In this document: piece by piece, positions 10,118-22,801 of the stretch
How the letters are laid out: every line of letters starts with the position of its first letter
Position numbering within the stretch: position 1 is the stretch's first letter
Assembly: GCF_030272615.1 (NCBI RefSeq)
Contig: NC_081405.1
Location: forward strand, 472,428,008-472,492,007
Direction: 5' to 3'
DNA: 64,000 nucleotides
DNA from: Cryptomeria japonica
Lineage: Eukaryota; Streptophyta; Pinopsida; Cupressales; Cupressaceae
Notes under the pieces: generated by a model
Databases searched by the model: none
Seen by the model: the letters and a program-made list of their open reading frames with translations, nothing else
Told to the model about the DNA's origin: nothing
Translations under genes and position numbers: made by a program

Positions 10118-11824
10118 GTGCCATGTAGGGGGTTACCACAGTGCCCCCCCCCCCCCCCCCCCCCCATGATGATGGTGGAGATCCCACCACCGTGGGAAAG
10201 CCCACAATGGGTGGGTTCTCCTACCATCGTGGGTGCCACAGTGAGTGGGGGTTCCCACCACTATGGGTGCCCACGACACCCCAGAACAACAAAATCCAGC
10301 ATCTAATAAAAATACTAATATCACAAAATAATATTTTGAGACCATATAAAACAAGATCATTAAATTCATATTGACAAAAATTTCATAGAAGAAAATAACA
10401 AGGAGGAAATAAAATTATACCTTTTTTTAAAAAAGAAACACATAAATTCTCAATACACAATATCACCCTAAAATTTAATCTAACCCCTAAAGATTTCCAG
10501 ATCTCACAATACATCACAAATTTAACCCAGATTCCTGAACAACATTTTGCCAGATCAAATATATATATACAACTCCCCCCACCCCCCAATTCCTTTAAAT
10601 CCAAAAATTTATTTAAAAAACAGATGAGTCAATAATTTAATCTAAACAAACCCCAAAATGAAAACTTTTCAATAAACCCCCAAATTTCATGAATCTAGAA
10701 TCCAAAAACCCCAAATATTTTCTTCAACATGAAAAGAAATTTAACATGCAAGGTGTGGTTCCTACCTCAAAATGTTGCACAGAAGCTGAGGCAAAAATCC
10801 TCGTTTGTCATACCTGAAAAGATAGACAAACCAAAATCCAATAGATTCAACAACATTTTCAATTCCCTTTCTCCTATTTCTTGATAATCCAGAATTCATT
10901 ACATTTCCCCAAACAAAACCATAAAAATTTCTACACAGAGCTTTCCTCCAATTTCTTTCCTTCAAACCCTTTTCCCAAATCCATATAAAAAGCCATAACC
11001 AAAAATGCGTACATTATACTTCATGGCAAGAGCTCTCTCTAATTCCCCCAAAAAGCCCAATTAAAATATTGCCCCAAATGTACTCCCCAATGCATGCGAG
11101 AAAACCCAAATTAATAAAGTTCATTAATTACTCTTTTGTAACTCCCCTAATTATTCAAATTTTAATTTTTTTTAAACAACTAATTAACATTTATATTTTT
11201 AATCCTTTAATCCATGCACACAAAGTAAAATCCTAATTAAATATTTAATTTCCCTATTAAATTAATCCTTTATAATGAGGATAAAATAAATTTAATTATT
11301 TTACCACTAACAATAGTTTAATTTAATCAAGAATGATGATTGCATCAGGGTCTAACTAATAACTCCTTTTCCACTTTTTCCATTGGATCAAAGAGTACAC
11401 TTAGACCTGAAAATTCAGGTGGAGTTGATGCTCGGTACCTGTAGTTGCATCATCGAGAAAACACACATACATTACACCAACATAAACGGGCACACCGGTG
11501 GAGGAGAATCATGACATTCCATGTCCCTCTGAAGTGGGTGATGGAAGATCATCTCCTCGCACCCCATATAGACTCGTACCCATACAAGAAGACAATCACA
11601 AGATATAACTCATACATAAAGTAGATATGTTAGTCAAAGGTCAGTACATAAGAATAAAATCTAACATCCACAGAGATATAATGCACAACCTACATTTATC
11701 AATTCTGAAACATCATATCATATAATCATGATTAGCGAGTATCATCCGGTCACAGGAACAATAGAAAAAAGTCAACTAGAGTCAAATTGGTTAAGTACAG
11801 TCTGATCAAGGGAGGGGCATTACA
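10118..11824 (-). mobile_element. Probable solo LTR, Ty3/gypsy-like termini
   Basis: Read on the minus strand it begins TGTAATGCCCCTCC at 11,824, like the 4.3-kb LTR at 28,198-32,521. Both contain a conserved stretch around AGGTGGAGTTGATG (11,417 and 32,019, plus-strand reading) at a similar distance from that end. AATTG stands just outside both ends (10,113-10,117 and 11,825-11,829), consistent with a 5-bp target duplication, but the minus-strand end does not finish on a clean CA, so the left boundary is uncertain by a few bases. No ORF with a pol motif lies inside. Short ORFs here are noise. Confidence 0.55.
10144..10165. repeat. Poly(C) tract of 22 bases
   Basis: Uninterrupted C run followed by a cluster of small GTGGG/CCCAC hairpins up to about 10,275. 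Confidence 0.9.
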
Positions 11825-11827
11825 AAT

Positions 11828-11828
<1 letters not shown>

Positions 11829-11858
<30 letters not shown>

Positions 11859-12092
11859 TTCTATCTTTCATGTCCCTTCTATCCTATATATTTCTTCACT
11901 TTAGTCATCGATAAGCTTTATATCAATTATACATATCACATGGATATTTTGTGTGTGTGTGTGTGTGTTGTCTATGTATGGAAATTTTATCTTTCGTGGA
12001 AATTTCATTGATTTTCCTACTATCATATATGTCTCCACTTTACTCATCAATAAGCTTCATATCAATTACACTTATCATATAAATATTGTTTG
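11829..12092. repeat. Tandem duplication with two (GT)n tracts
   Basis: Two diverged copies of a unit of about 120-130 bp. Each contains a GT microsatellite (11,829-11,853 and 11,951-11,969), then a GAAATTTTATCTTTC-like stretch, then an ATAAGCTTYATATCAATTA block. The ORFs made of Cys/Val repeats here are artefacts of the microsatellite. Confidence 0.65.
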
Positions 12093-13129
12093 TGGTGTTG
12101 ACATTGATTATACTATGGTTAGTATTTCACATAGTTGGTGGTTCTTTTATTTCTAGTGATAGTATTTTTTTGCTAGGCACTTTCCATTCCTTTCATTTTA
12201 TATATAACAAGGAAAACTTATATTATAAAATTTGTGGTGTTCCTACTTTATCCTCACACTCACATGATATTCCTTTAGTTGATGATGCTCATACCTTTTA
12301 AGAAATTCGTGTTGATATATTATTTTATGTGAATATTTCCCCAAACTATGATGGCATAATTCATTTTTATAGCACAATTATTTTTACTAAATCCATACAT
12401 TGAAATTTATTGAAAATGAAAATGCGAGTTTTTATATTAAATCATTTTTGTATATATTCTTAAATTAATGAATCTTCCACATCATGCTTGCTATTTATTA
12501 CTTCACGCTTTATCAAATACTTTTATAGATTTATTTACTCATATCCCTAGAGATTAGTGATGTTTCTACTCTTATTCCTCTAATTTATCTTCCCTAACCT
12601 CTATAATGGAAAATTCTTTGAGTTCCTATGAATGTTGTTTATAAAGTATCCATTATAGTCCCCCCTAGGGTGTTATGTCACTTTTCCCAACTCATTACCC
12701 CACATATGCATGCTAATGATACATCCTAATTTAAAATATCTAAGATGCAAATTAATTTAGCTTAATCCTAATTACCCTTCCAATACCAAACCTTTTGCCT
12801 CGTGTGTTGTTCATCATCAAAGGTTCACCAACACCTACTTCTCCACCTTATATACCATTAGTGCATAAAGGTAAAACCCTTAATAATAATCCCTCTAATA
12901 ATGTCCCATTTGAGCCTCACTTTTAAAAATAGTACCTAATTCTCATATTATACTAATTATTCTCTATCCTTCTAGTCATGTTGTTGATCATACATATAAG
13001 AGTCTAACAAGAGGTCAAAAATGACATTGAATCAACAACCCTTGTCTACTACTTCCCTTGATTTAGCTCTCACATTTGTTTTGTCTACTAAACCTCACAA
13101 ATGAAAAAATATCATTGACCAATTGAAAA
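12093..13129. other. Unassigned AT-rich stretch
   Basis: No ORF with recognisable domains, no RNA gene, and no clear repeat boundary seen in this kilobase. Weak Thr/Ser/Pro-rich readings are interrupted by stops. Confidence 0.5.
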
Positions 13130-13640
13130 GTGTCTCAAGCTAAGATTTCTTTATAGGATTTTGCACATATTTCTTAAATCTATACATATATATTTCAAAA
13201 TATTTATTAAGCATTACTAGAGAATTTACTACTAAACCAAAGATAGTAGTCACTACCTTAGGGGTATGTGTAGGATCATGAGGGGCCAAAAAGTAGCGAT
13301 ATGAAAAAAATGTCTTTTCCATTTGCCAAAAAATGCAAAAATTCCGTGTTGACTTTTTGGTTGGCTTGGCTGTTAGTACACGTAGCCATGGCAAAAGCCA
13401 AAGCATAACAGATATCATAAAATATTTGATATTTGATATAATTAATCACATATTATAAAATATATGATATATAATATATAATATATAAAAATATATATTA
13501 TATATTAATATTATAATATATATTATATTATTATATTATTATATATTAAAATATATAATAAGACAAAAACGTTAAAAAAAAGGTACTCGATATTCGATAC
13601 TTGTGGGTATTTTAAACTCGAACTATGCTCATTGTGGGTC
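13130..13640 (+). repeat. AT-rich repeat element, copy 1 (GATATC-rich with TATA microsatellite)
   Basis: Contains GGGTATGTGTAGG near 13,262, a GTTGACTTTTTGGTTGGC block near 13,350, then GATATC/ATATTTGATATT motifs and a long TATA-rich run (about 13,440-13,560). The same order, in reverse complement, occurs at about 34,400-35,570. I take them as two copies of one unclassified non-autonomous element. Ends not determined. Confidence 0.45.
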
Positions 13641-13906
13641 ATTTTCACCCACAACAAGAATGGGTTTGGAGTTTTCTAGCAATTTGATATCCAAAATAAT
13701 TAGATATTTGATTGCTACAACAATTTTTCATCAATTACTAGCATCAAGTATGATTTTTTTTTGGTATTTCTTTAATTTTTATCATTCATTTGCATTTTTT
13801 AATTTGTTTTTCTATTTTTTAGTTATAAATTAGGCTTTTCATTTGAAATACACTCTATTGTTTAAAATCTATTAATTATAAAAATTCTCAACTTCAATCA
13901 GATAAT

Positions 13907-15830
13907 ATGGTTGACAACAATGAAAACTCACAACCACCACACTCGCCAAACTCTTTGCCACCAAACCCCCCTCAATTCATGATTTAATTGGTCAAAATTT
14001 GGATCAATTAAGGAGAATTTTTGAGGTGTATGGTAGGATCCCTCGTTTATCCTCAAGGATAGCCACATTATAATCAATAATCTCTAATGTAGAAACCCTC
14101 ACCACCGAGCACAATGTCATTCTTTTGTGGCGAGATGTCATGAGGGAACAATATGCCGATGGGTTGTCCTATGATGAGGTGAAGAACCTTGAAATATCAA
14201 AAGCCAAAATAGTTGTCCTATTTTTTAATTCCCACACTAGACAACCTATTGATGTGAAGAAACCAAAACTTTCCATAAAATGGTGTGTGAATGATGATAT
14301 TTACTATAACTTCTAGGATCATTGGTGGATGGTTTTTGATAGAACACCCAACAACAATCTTGATGTGTTATTTTATTTCATTAATAAATTATATGTCAAG
14401 TTTGTGTTAGGTAAGCATGTCAACTACTTTGATATGAAACATTTTCAAGGCGTGGGTGGAGGTATGTCCTAGGATAGACTTGGGGCGGTTCGAGCAGTAT
14501 AGGACCCATATGTTCCCCCTCCTTGCATCGATTGTCCACCTCTAGTATAGCCTCCATATATTATTGTAGAGGCAACATAACAGACTATATCGACTATTCA
14601 CTCTTTGAGTGGCCTTTTGGTTTCTCAGACCGTGACACTAGCTCAACTACATGACCTTGATGTTGGTGGTGGATTGGATGACACTAACACATCCTCCTCA
14701 GGTCCACATATTTGTGTGCCACATACTTCCACTATGTGCAAACACATATTCTTAGGTCCTCTTGGACAACTTGTTGATCATCCCATTGACACATGTGACT
14801 ACGAGGTCCATGATATGGCCAGTGAACTAGATGAGACGACAGGGACTAGAGTATACACTAGGGAGTCCTCACAAGCTAGAGGCGAGGAGGTTTATGGATC
14901 ATACACTAACAATACAGTGGTAAGACTTAACTTGTAATTTCTTAGTGCATTTTATTTTAAATGGATATTTATAAGAGATAGTATTAAGTACCGATGTTTA
15001 TATACATGGTCTATTTTACAGTTGTTGTTTGAGGAGGGCATGACACAGGTCCATGATGCTACCCACTCAGCCATTTCATTTGGCCTTCATAGCTACATGG
15101 TTTATATCTTTGCACTTAGTCCTTTAAATTTTTTATTGTGTACATGCTTGCCATTTAAATTGTGATTAACTAAATTATATATTAACTTACATGTTTATCT
15201 TATTTTACTCTTGTAGGACACACCTAGAGAGAGTGAGGTGTAGCGCTATCCAAACTCTAGATGTGTAATGATAGATAAAGGAAAGGTAAATTGAATGCAA
15301 ATTTAATTGAATTGAGAGTTTAAAGAATTTATAATGATTATATATGTCTACATAGATTGATAGTTTCACATACCTATCATTTTTATGTACAAGGAATTGT
15401 TGGTTTCACATCCTTGTTGACTGCTTCAACAATACTTGAAGAAGTAGCATAAGAGATGCCTCAGGTATATGTTTATTTTATTTTATGTTTAGTAAATATG
15501 TTCCTATCACCGACAATTATATGCTAACTTGTATAAATTTTATGTTTGTGAACATATATAGGTTTTCTTTGAAAATGTCATTGACATCCCTTCTCTGCCA
15601 TATACATATACTAGGACTCTCGATCATCCTAGGAGAAGATGTAGACTTGAGGTAATCAAGAATTCAATTTTAGAGTTCAATGTATATTGATTTTGATGTT
15701 AATTTTTCAATTTTAAATTATATAATATAACTAATCTCAATAGTGGTTTGAATTTTTCTTGTGCGGGAACCTTTAGAGCCAAAGAGTGCTTCGAAGAGGA
15801 TCAGTTTTCATGATCCATCAATAGTTTAGG
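13907..15830 (+). pseudogene. Unrecognised multi-exon pseudogene
   Basis: One frame reads well from about 13,981 to 14,937 with a few stops, mostly TAA/TAG that could derive from CAA/CAG. It includes a 110-codon open stretch at 14,605-14,937 rich in Thr, Ser, His and Asp. Downstream, GT-AG-bounded blocks look like further exons: about 15,022-15,100, 15,217-15,286, 15,393-15,465, 15,562-15,651 and from 15,742. Each reads through in one frame apart from stops. Intron-like gaps are AT-rich. I do not recognise the protein; a DNA transposon gene or a decayed host gene are both possible. Splicing is inferred from site consensus only. Confidence 0.4.
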
Positions 15831-16412
15831 ATGTGATAGAGACATTTTTGGATTCATACATGACTATTTGGCATGTATATTTTGTATAGATTTTGAGATG
15901 GCATATACCACATTTTGTAAAACTTTGTTTGAGTTGGCGTTTATGCCATTTTTGTATATGGACATACACAATTATTCGACAATTTGATATATAGAAGTTG
16001 AGATTCGATATAATTTGTTCCTCATGTGCATGTATTCATTCTTTGAAACTTTTATCTTGAATGTAATAATGAACAATGGTTAAATAATGAACAATATCAC
16101 ATTATATTATATAATCTTGAGATTTGAAATAATTTGTTCCATCTAAATCTTAATTATTAAATTTGGTTGTCTTGGGAAACTTCACCAAATTTAATGGCCA
16201 TATTGGTATTATTATTAATCATAACATTGATTATTAGTAATGAGAACTGACAAGTAAATGAAATTGGATTTGATTTCATGTTCTACCTCCTATGCACTTA
16301 GACATATTTGAGCCAAAACATTTCATTGTTTTTGTGGATGTAATAAGTATGGTTAATTACGCTTAGTAATGATGGAGGACAAGTCATTGCAAAATATCAA
16401 AAGTCAACATGG
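15831..16412. other. Unassigned stretch after the multi-exon pseudogene
   Basis: AT-rich, no ORF of note, no RNA gene or repeat boundary recognised. Confidence 0.5.
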
Positions 16413-17530
16413 GTGTGAACCATTAGTGCTAACATGTTATGTTAAGAGGTTTTACCCTAGGGATACTCACGTTTTTCCTCCCAACTCACTCAAACACTCA
16501 ATGCCATACCCTAGCAACGTTGTCCTTAAAGTGCCCTAAGTGCAAAAAATTATCAATTTTTCACAAGTTATTTCTTGGAATTTGTGGCACTTGCAAATGA
16601 TCTGTTTGAATCTATAGGGTCATGTGAGGCCCCTCTACAATAACCTGTCTCATATTTTCAATATTCAGAGCGGTTTTCCTAGGGTAACGATTTTTTTATT
16701 GTTACAAAAATCATCAAAGTCATTCAATGAAAAGTTGCAACCGAGCCTAATTCTCATTACGTTCATCATGGGAACAAACCATTAGTGCCAACATGTCCAT
16801 CTAGGTGGGCTTATCCTAGGGATACTCCTATTTTTCCTCCCAACTCGCCCGAACGCTCAGTGCCATACCCTAGCAACGTTGTCCCTTAAGTGCCCTACAT
16901 GCAAAAAATTATCAAAATTTGACGCGCTATTTCTTAAAATTCATGGCACTTGCAAATGGTTTTTTTTAACCTACAGGGTCATGTGAGGCCCCTCTACAAT
17001 AACCTATCTCAAATTTTCAAGATTCAGAGTAGTTTTCCTAGGGCAGTGATTTTTCTGTTGACACAAAAATTGTCAAAGGCATTCAATGAAAAGTTGCAAC
17101 GAAGCCTAATTCACATTTTGTTCATCATGGGCGTGAACCGTCAATGCCATCATGTCCAGTTAGGCAATTTTACCCTAAGGTACTCCTATTTTAACTCCCA
17201 ACTCGCCTGAATGCTCAATGCCATACCCTAGTAGTGTTGTCCTTTAAGTGCCCTAAGTGAAATGTTTTTTCAAACTTTGACAAGCTATTTCTCAAAATTT
17301 GTTGCACTTGCGAATGATCCATGTGAACCTATAGGGTCATTTGAGGCTCCTCTACAATAACCTTTCTCAAATTTTCAAGATTCAAAGCGGTTTTCCTAGT
17401 GCAACAATTTTTCTATTGACACAAAACCCGTCAGAGGCATTCAATAAAAAGTTGCAATGGAGGCTAATTCTCATTTTGTTCATCATGGGCATGAACCGCC
17501 ATTGCCAACACATTTGATTAGGTAGGTTTG
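16413..17530. repeat. Tandem array of a ~359-bp repeat, three copies plus a partial fourth
   Basis: Units begin near 16,413, 16,771, 17,132 and 17,490 at an AACCATTAGTGCCAACATG-like block. Each contains CATACCCTAGCAACGTTGTCC, GGGTCATGTGAGGCCCCTC and CAGAGCGGTTTTCCTAGG in the same order. Copies differ by scattered substitutions, so the array is not recent. No coding potential is shared between copies; the 86-codon ORF at 16,950 is incidental. Confidence 0.85.
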
Positions 17531-18818
17531 CAGTCTAACATGTCTATATTATCTATAACTGTAACTATGTTATATCTAACATAATCAGTTATCATCATTA
17601 CACATGGAGGTGACCATCGTGAACAAGCATAATCAAATATATTTTTCACAAAAAAATCATCATAAAATTTTATTTACATGTATAAAATTTGGCCTTTGAA
17701 TAGGTACAAACCAGCTCATGTCCTTATGCTTACCCATGTCCTCATGTATGAATCAATCATAAATCATCAATACAACTACATCAATGTCATCATGTAGATA
17801 TATATAAATGCTATCAACAATACAACCACATCAATGTCATCATGTACAAATACATCAATGCTATCAAGCAATCATAGATACACAACTAATACATTTGATT
17901 CTAATATATGTGCTCCCTAACGCATAGCTCCAACCATTGGTACTCTCAAAGACACCTACATTGCAATATTATACAAAATATTATTATTAAAAAAAATACT
18001 TAGTAAAAGTAATTTAATAATGAAAATAACATAAACTCCAATGTTGTATGCATTGTCATTGTAACAAATTCACTTCTTCGATTTGGTATTTGAATTATGT
18101 ATGCCCATCATTTTTCTAATCACTACATTCCCAAGCCATGAGACGAATAAATTTATTAACCAAACAAATTAATGAACCCAAGCACAATGAACCTAATGAA
18201 CCATAGGGATGTTGTATTAACAATGCATTGTACCTTTCATTTCTTACAGTCAATTGGTATGAGCTAGATATGCTAGTCAAGTGTGTGTGAAGGGCAATCT
18301 CTTTTCTTAAGAGCATCCAATATTGCTTCACGTTAAACACTACTAACTGTCCATAGTTATTTTATCTTTGGTTTGCATGATGCTTCAACAACTTAACATT
18401 TGTTTCTATAACAAAGTATGAATACATGAGAATGGTTTTGAGTTTCTTTCAGTCTTCAAATGCAGTTATGCCATTCTTTCTAATCATGTATGTTCACAAC
18501 CAAGTTCCTACAACAACAACTAAACCTGTAGGATACATGAACCCATCATCATCTATCTTTGGTTGTGTTAGCTTCTTCTTTCCCTGTACACATCGTGCCA
18601 ACTGGTAGTCTCATCTCTCTTCATTCCCCTGTGATGCAACAACTGCAAAATCATGTCATGGTTGTAAAATATTTCAAAGGCTGTTGTACTCAACTGAACT
18701 TTCATGTCATCATTTGGCATGTATATTGTTTGAGATAAAGGAGTTAGATATTGTGGAACCCATTTATCCACCCACTCACTTGACTCACATTGATCCTAGG
18801 CACACTGAATATAACTCT
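17531..18818 (-). other. Unassigned stretch with two minus-strand coding-like fragments
   Basis: 17,750-17,880 holds two copies of a CATCAATGTCATCATGTA-containing minisatellite. Minus-strand frames at 18,568-18,771 (67 codons) and 18,116-18,340 (74 codons) have protein-like composition and face the same way as the transposase genes to the right, but I do not recognise a family. They could be exons or remnants of a transposon gene. No RNA gene seen. Confidence 0.3.
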
Positions 18819-20125
18819 TGATGGGATCGTTGTAATCCTCATCATTTAATATATCAATCCAGGGTAGTTTCCACGAGCGTATGAAAAAGAGAATGAAGAA
18901 AACCTTGATAGTATCTTCTAACTTGCAAGAAATGAAAGCTAGTCTAAAGCACACTTACAAGAATTTAAAAGATCACACTTGCATAAAATGAAATGCTAAT
19001 CTATCTCACACCTATAGGAATTGACAAGGATAAGCTAATTCATAGTTTTTGGAAATAAAATACTTGATTGAATTCAAATTTACTCTAAGAAATTTTAGAA
19101 AATACATTGCTAGAAATGAAACCAGTCTATCCTATTTCCTCAAGTTGGAACAAGCCTTTCTAATCCCCCCCTTTCTTAAATGATTAAAATGGATTTATAG
19201 AATTGATATTCCATATCTACCTAACCAATCCACTAAGAATTTGGATTCAAGATCCTATTTTTTAGGTGGCATTTACAAAAATTTGAGAAAACTAAAATTG
19301 TTGCCCTTCATCCTACCAATGTGTCTCAATCATTTTCTGTCATGACTTGCTCCTTCCCTATTGTGAATTTCACCAAACCCTCAAAAGAGGTTTTAGCCCT
19401 TGAAGTCTACTTTCTAGATCATTTTGAAATTTTGAATTTAGTTGAGAAGCAAGGGAGATATCGGTGTTTTATTGAGACTGTGATTTTTACAATTTCTAGG
19501 TGCCTTTAGATTTTTAGGAAGTCTGTAAGTTTTCAATGTGAATGAATGAATTAATCATCAGCTCAGTTAAACAAATAATTGTTAATCATCATGAATAAGA
19601 TGATACAATAAAGTAATTAAATTGGAGTGCTTTAGTAACTTGAGTTATCTTTTTTGGAGAAAGATAACATAGTGTGGTGTGCAACTGCAACTTGCATGAA
19701 ACAAATACTTTGTCTATTGATTTAGGAATGAATTATTCTCCATGATTTTGCATGAATTTTGGAATGTGTTCGGAGTCTTGAATATCCTTCTCTACCTTCT
19801 CATAATGTCTTCAAATCCTTGTCTGGAGTTGTTTGGAGTTAAAGTCTGGAGCTCTCTGCTACAACTATTTTTAAAGCTTCTTCTTATCATGAGTTATTTA
19901 ATATTTCATTCAACTATATTTTAATATCTTGCACACTCATAGAGATAAATTAGAAGCAATTTGGATCACATTTATTTACTAAAAATAGACCAAATATCTA
20001 CTTTATATTTTACCTTAAACAAGCTATAAAACTTTCAATTATTACTCAAATCCACTTTAACATTAATACACTAAGAAGTAATAGGTGATTTTAATGGGTT
20101 AAATATGAGACAATTTAAGGTCTCA
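18819..20125 (-). repeat. 3' LTR of the short LTR element
   Basis: About 1.3 kb. In plus-strand reading it starts TGATGGGATC and ends TTTAAGGTCTCA. Homologous over its full length to 21,500-22,801 and 25,393-26,693. Confidence 0.75.
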
Positions 20126-21499
20126 TCATCTCCCCCACACCCAAAATATTGTGGGTCCCTTTGTAACTCATAATGAGCGTTCAAATTCAATAAATTCACT
20201 TTTATAACAGTTGCTCTAGGTAGCTCCGGGTAGCTTCAAATGGCTCTCGATCAACATTAAAATGAAAATTTAGCTCTAGATAGCTCCATAAATCTTGGAA
20301 TGAGCTTTTAAGAACCTTTCTTCTTCTTTTTGAGTGGATTGAGAAAAATGAAAGAAATTTAAGTTGAATAAGAGTAAAATAATGAAGAAACTACCTGATT
20401 TTACCTTAGTTTTTCTTTTTCATGCAACCATCATGCATGAGTTGTAGTTCACTTTCCCCATGATGCGTGCAAAGAGTTTCTTCAAATTTTGAGAGCTGCA
20501 ACTTGATCATTTCTCCTGACCAACAACTTATATTTCTTCATCATTGTTTTTGCCTCCATTATTTCAAAGATTTAGAGCTAGAACTAGAGCCCAAGACTAC
20601 AACAACCAATCATCCATGATGCCAAAATATTTTCAGCAACTTTTAAGTGCACCAACTTGTACAAAAGTGCATGTTTACAACCTTTGAGAAGACGAAATAA
20701 CATGTGCAAAACACTTCTTTGTAGAAAGAAAACCTACCTAAACCTACTCTTCTTAATGATGCAGAGAGGTTACACATAACCATTAACTGGTTGTGAAAAA
20801 TAACTTCCCTTTCTTACAATATGTTTCCATGCATTCAAATTTTTGAGAGAAAAGAATAAAAAGAAGATGATAATTTTTTTGAAATCCAATGTGTCACCTT
20901 CCTTTGAAGTGGAAACCTTCTCCATGATTTCTAATTCTAGAAAATACATGGGTTGATTGGAGAGATATTGTAATCCTTCCTTCTGATCTGGTGGATGCAT
21001 GACTAGAATCAGCTCTTTGTTATTCAAATCTCGAGAGATATTGTAATCCTTCCTTCTGATCTGGTGGATGCATGACTAGAATCAGCTCCTTTTTCTTCAA
21101 ATCTCTAATTGGGAAGTCATCCTTTGACTTAAAAAATCTAATTGGGTACAACCATTCTTGGAGTTTGAAGGTCTCCAAATAAGTCTCTCTTTTGCAAGCT
21201 TATGCAATGAAGATAAGATCTCTTCATTGTATTCTCCACCTCTTCCAAGCAAGCCATAAATAATTTCTATAAAGAAATATCCTTTGTTAGGACTTGGAGT
21301 GATGGTCCTCTAGAACTAAGGATATTTAAAAAAAAATAGAAGTGTTTCCCTTTAGATTTGGTATTTGGGGGTTTTGATTTGGTGTTTTGGTAGGGTTTTA
21401 GGAGACAAATATTTCTTGAGGAGTGTCTAACCTAAAAGGTTGCCAAACCGAGTTTCATGATTCCCTAATGAAACATTTTCCATGAAATGATGCCAAAAA
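20126..21499 (-). other. Internal region of the short LTR element with a 73-bp tandem duplication
   Basis: Polypurine tract at about 20,126-20,145 (minus strand) and primer-site remnant near 21,480-21,495. No ORF of note. A 73-bp segment is duplicated head to tail (20,961-21,033 and 21,034-21,106), nearly identical between copies. 21,098-21,499 is homologous to 25,013-25,392. Confidence 0.65.
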
Positions 21500-22801
21500 T
21501 GATGGGGTGATTGTAATCCTCATCATTTAATTTATCAATCCAGGGTGGTGTCCATGACTGTATTCAAAAGAGAATGAATAAAATATGCTTAACGATCTCT
21601 TCTAACTTGCAAGAAATGAAAGCTAGTCTAAAACACACTTGTAGGAATTGAAAAGAGCACACTTGCATAAAAGGAAATGTTATCTCGTACTTGTAGGAAT
21701 TGAAAAGGCTAAACTAATTCACACTTTCTATAAATAAAATACTTTCTTGAATTCAAATTCACTCTAAGAAATTATGGAAAAAAACATTGTCGGAAATGAA
21801 ACTAGTCTATCCTATTTCCTCAGGCTGAAACACACCTTTCTAATCACCCCCTTTTCTCAAATGATTACAATGGATTTATAGAAATTATATTAAATATAAC
21901 CTAACCAATCAACTAAGAATTTGGATTCAAGATCCTATTTTTGAGGGGGAATTTACAAAACTTTGAGAAAACTAAAACCGTTGTCCTTCATCTCGCCAAT
22001 CTGTTTGTCATTTTTCAGTCATGAGTTGATCCTTCCCTATTGTGAATATTACCAAACCTTGAAAAGGGTTTTTAGAATTTGAAGTTTTCTTTCCAGATCA
22101 CTTTGTATTTTTGAATTTTGTTAAGAAAAAAGAGAGATATCATTGTTTTACTGAGACTACATTTTTCACAATTTCTGGGTGCCTAATTTTTAGGAAGTCT
22201 TCAAGTTCTCAACATGAATAAAGGAATTAATCATCAATTTAGTTAAAAAATCCATTGTTGATAATCTTTAATAAGATGTTACAATCATGCAATTACATTG
22301 GAGTGCTTTAGTAACTTGAGTTATCTTTGTTTGAGAAAGATAACATAGTGTAGTGTGCAACTGCAACTTGCATGAAACAAATACTTTGTCCATTGATTGA
22401 GGAATGAATTATTTTTCATGATTTTGCATGAATGTTGGAATGTGCTAGGAGTCATGAATATTATTCTCTACCTTCTCATAATGTCTTCAAAGCCTTAATT
22501 GGAGTTGTTTGGAGCTAATGTCTGAAGCACTCTGCTGCAACTATTTTTAAAGCTTCTTCTTATCATGAGTTATTTAATAACTTATTCAACTGTATTTTAA
22601 TATCTTTCACACTCATATAGACATATTAGAAGAAATTTGGATCACATTTATTTACTAAAATAAACCAATTATCTACTTTACATTTTTACCTTAAACAAGC
22701 TAAAGAACTTTCAATTATTACTCAAATCCACTTTAACATCAATACACTAAGAAGTAATAAATGATTTTAATGGGTTAAATATGAGACAATTTAAGGTCTC
22801 A
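21500..22801 (-). repeat. LTR, second copy (5' LTR of the short element)
   Basis: About 1.3 kb with the same ends as the copy at 18,819. Its right flank (from 22,802) matches the right flank of the third copy (from 26,694), which shows that LTR and flank were duplicated together. Confidence 0.75.

Larger units (their letters stand above)
18819..22801 (-). mobile_element. Short non-autonomous LTR retrotransposon
   Basis: On the minus strand: 5' LTR (22,801-21,500), a decayed primer site (TGGCATCATTTCATGG, near 21,495-21,480) resembling the TGGCGCCGTTGCC type used by many plant Ty3/gypsy elements, about 1.4 kb of internal DNA without coding capacity, a polypurine tract (GGGTGTGGGGGAGATGA) and a 3' LTR (20,125-18,819). 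No gag or pol motif is found, so it would depend on proteins from another element. The flanking 5-mers do not match, perhaps because the right flank was later rearranged by the duplication described at 21,098-33,265. Confidence 0.7.

Noticed and set aside
10109-10374. Pro-rich and Gly-rich ORFs around the poly(C) run
   Set aside because: Artefacts of the C22 tract and adjacent hairpins within an LTR.
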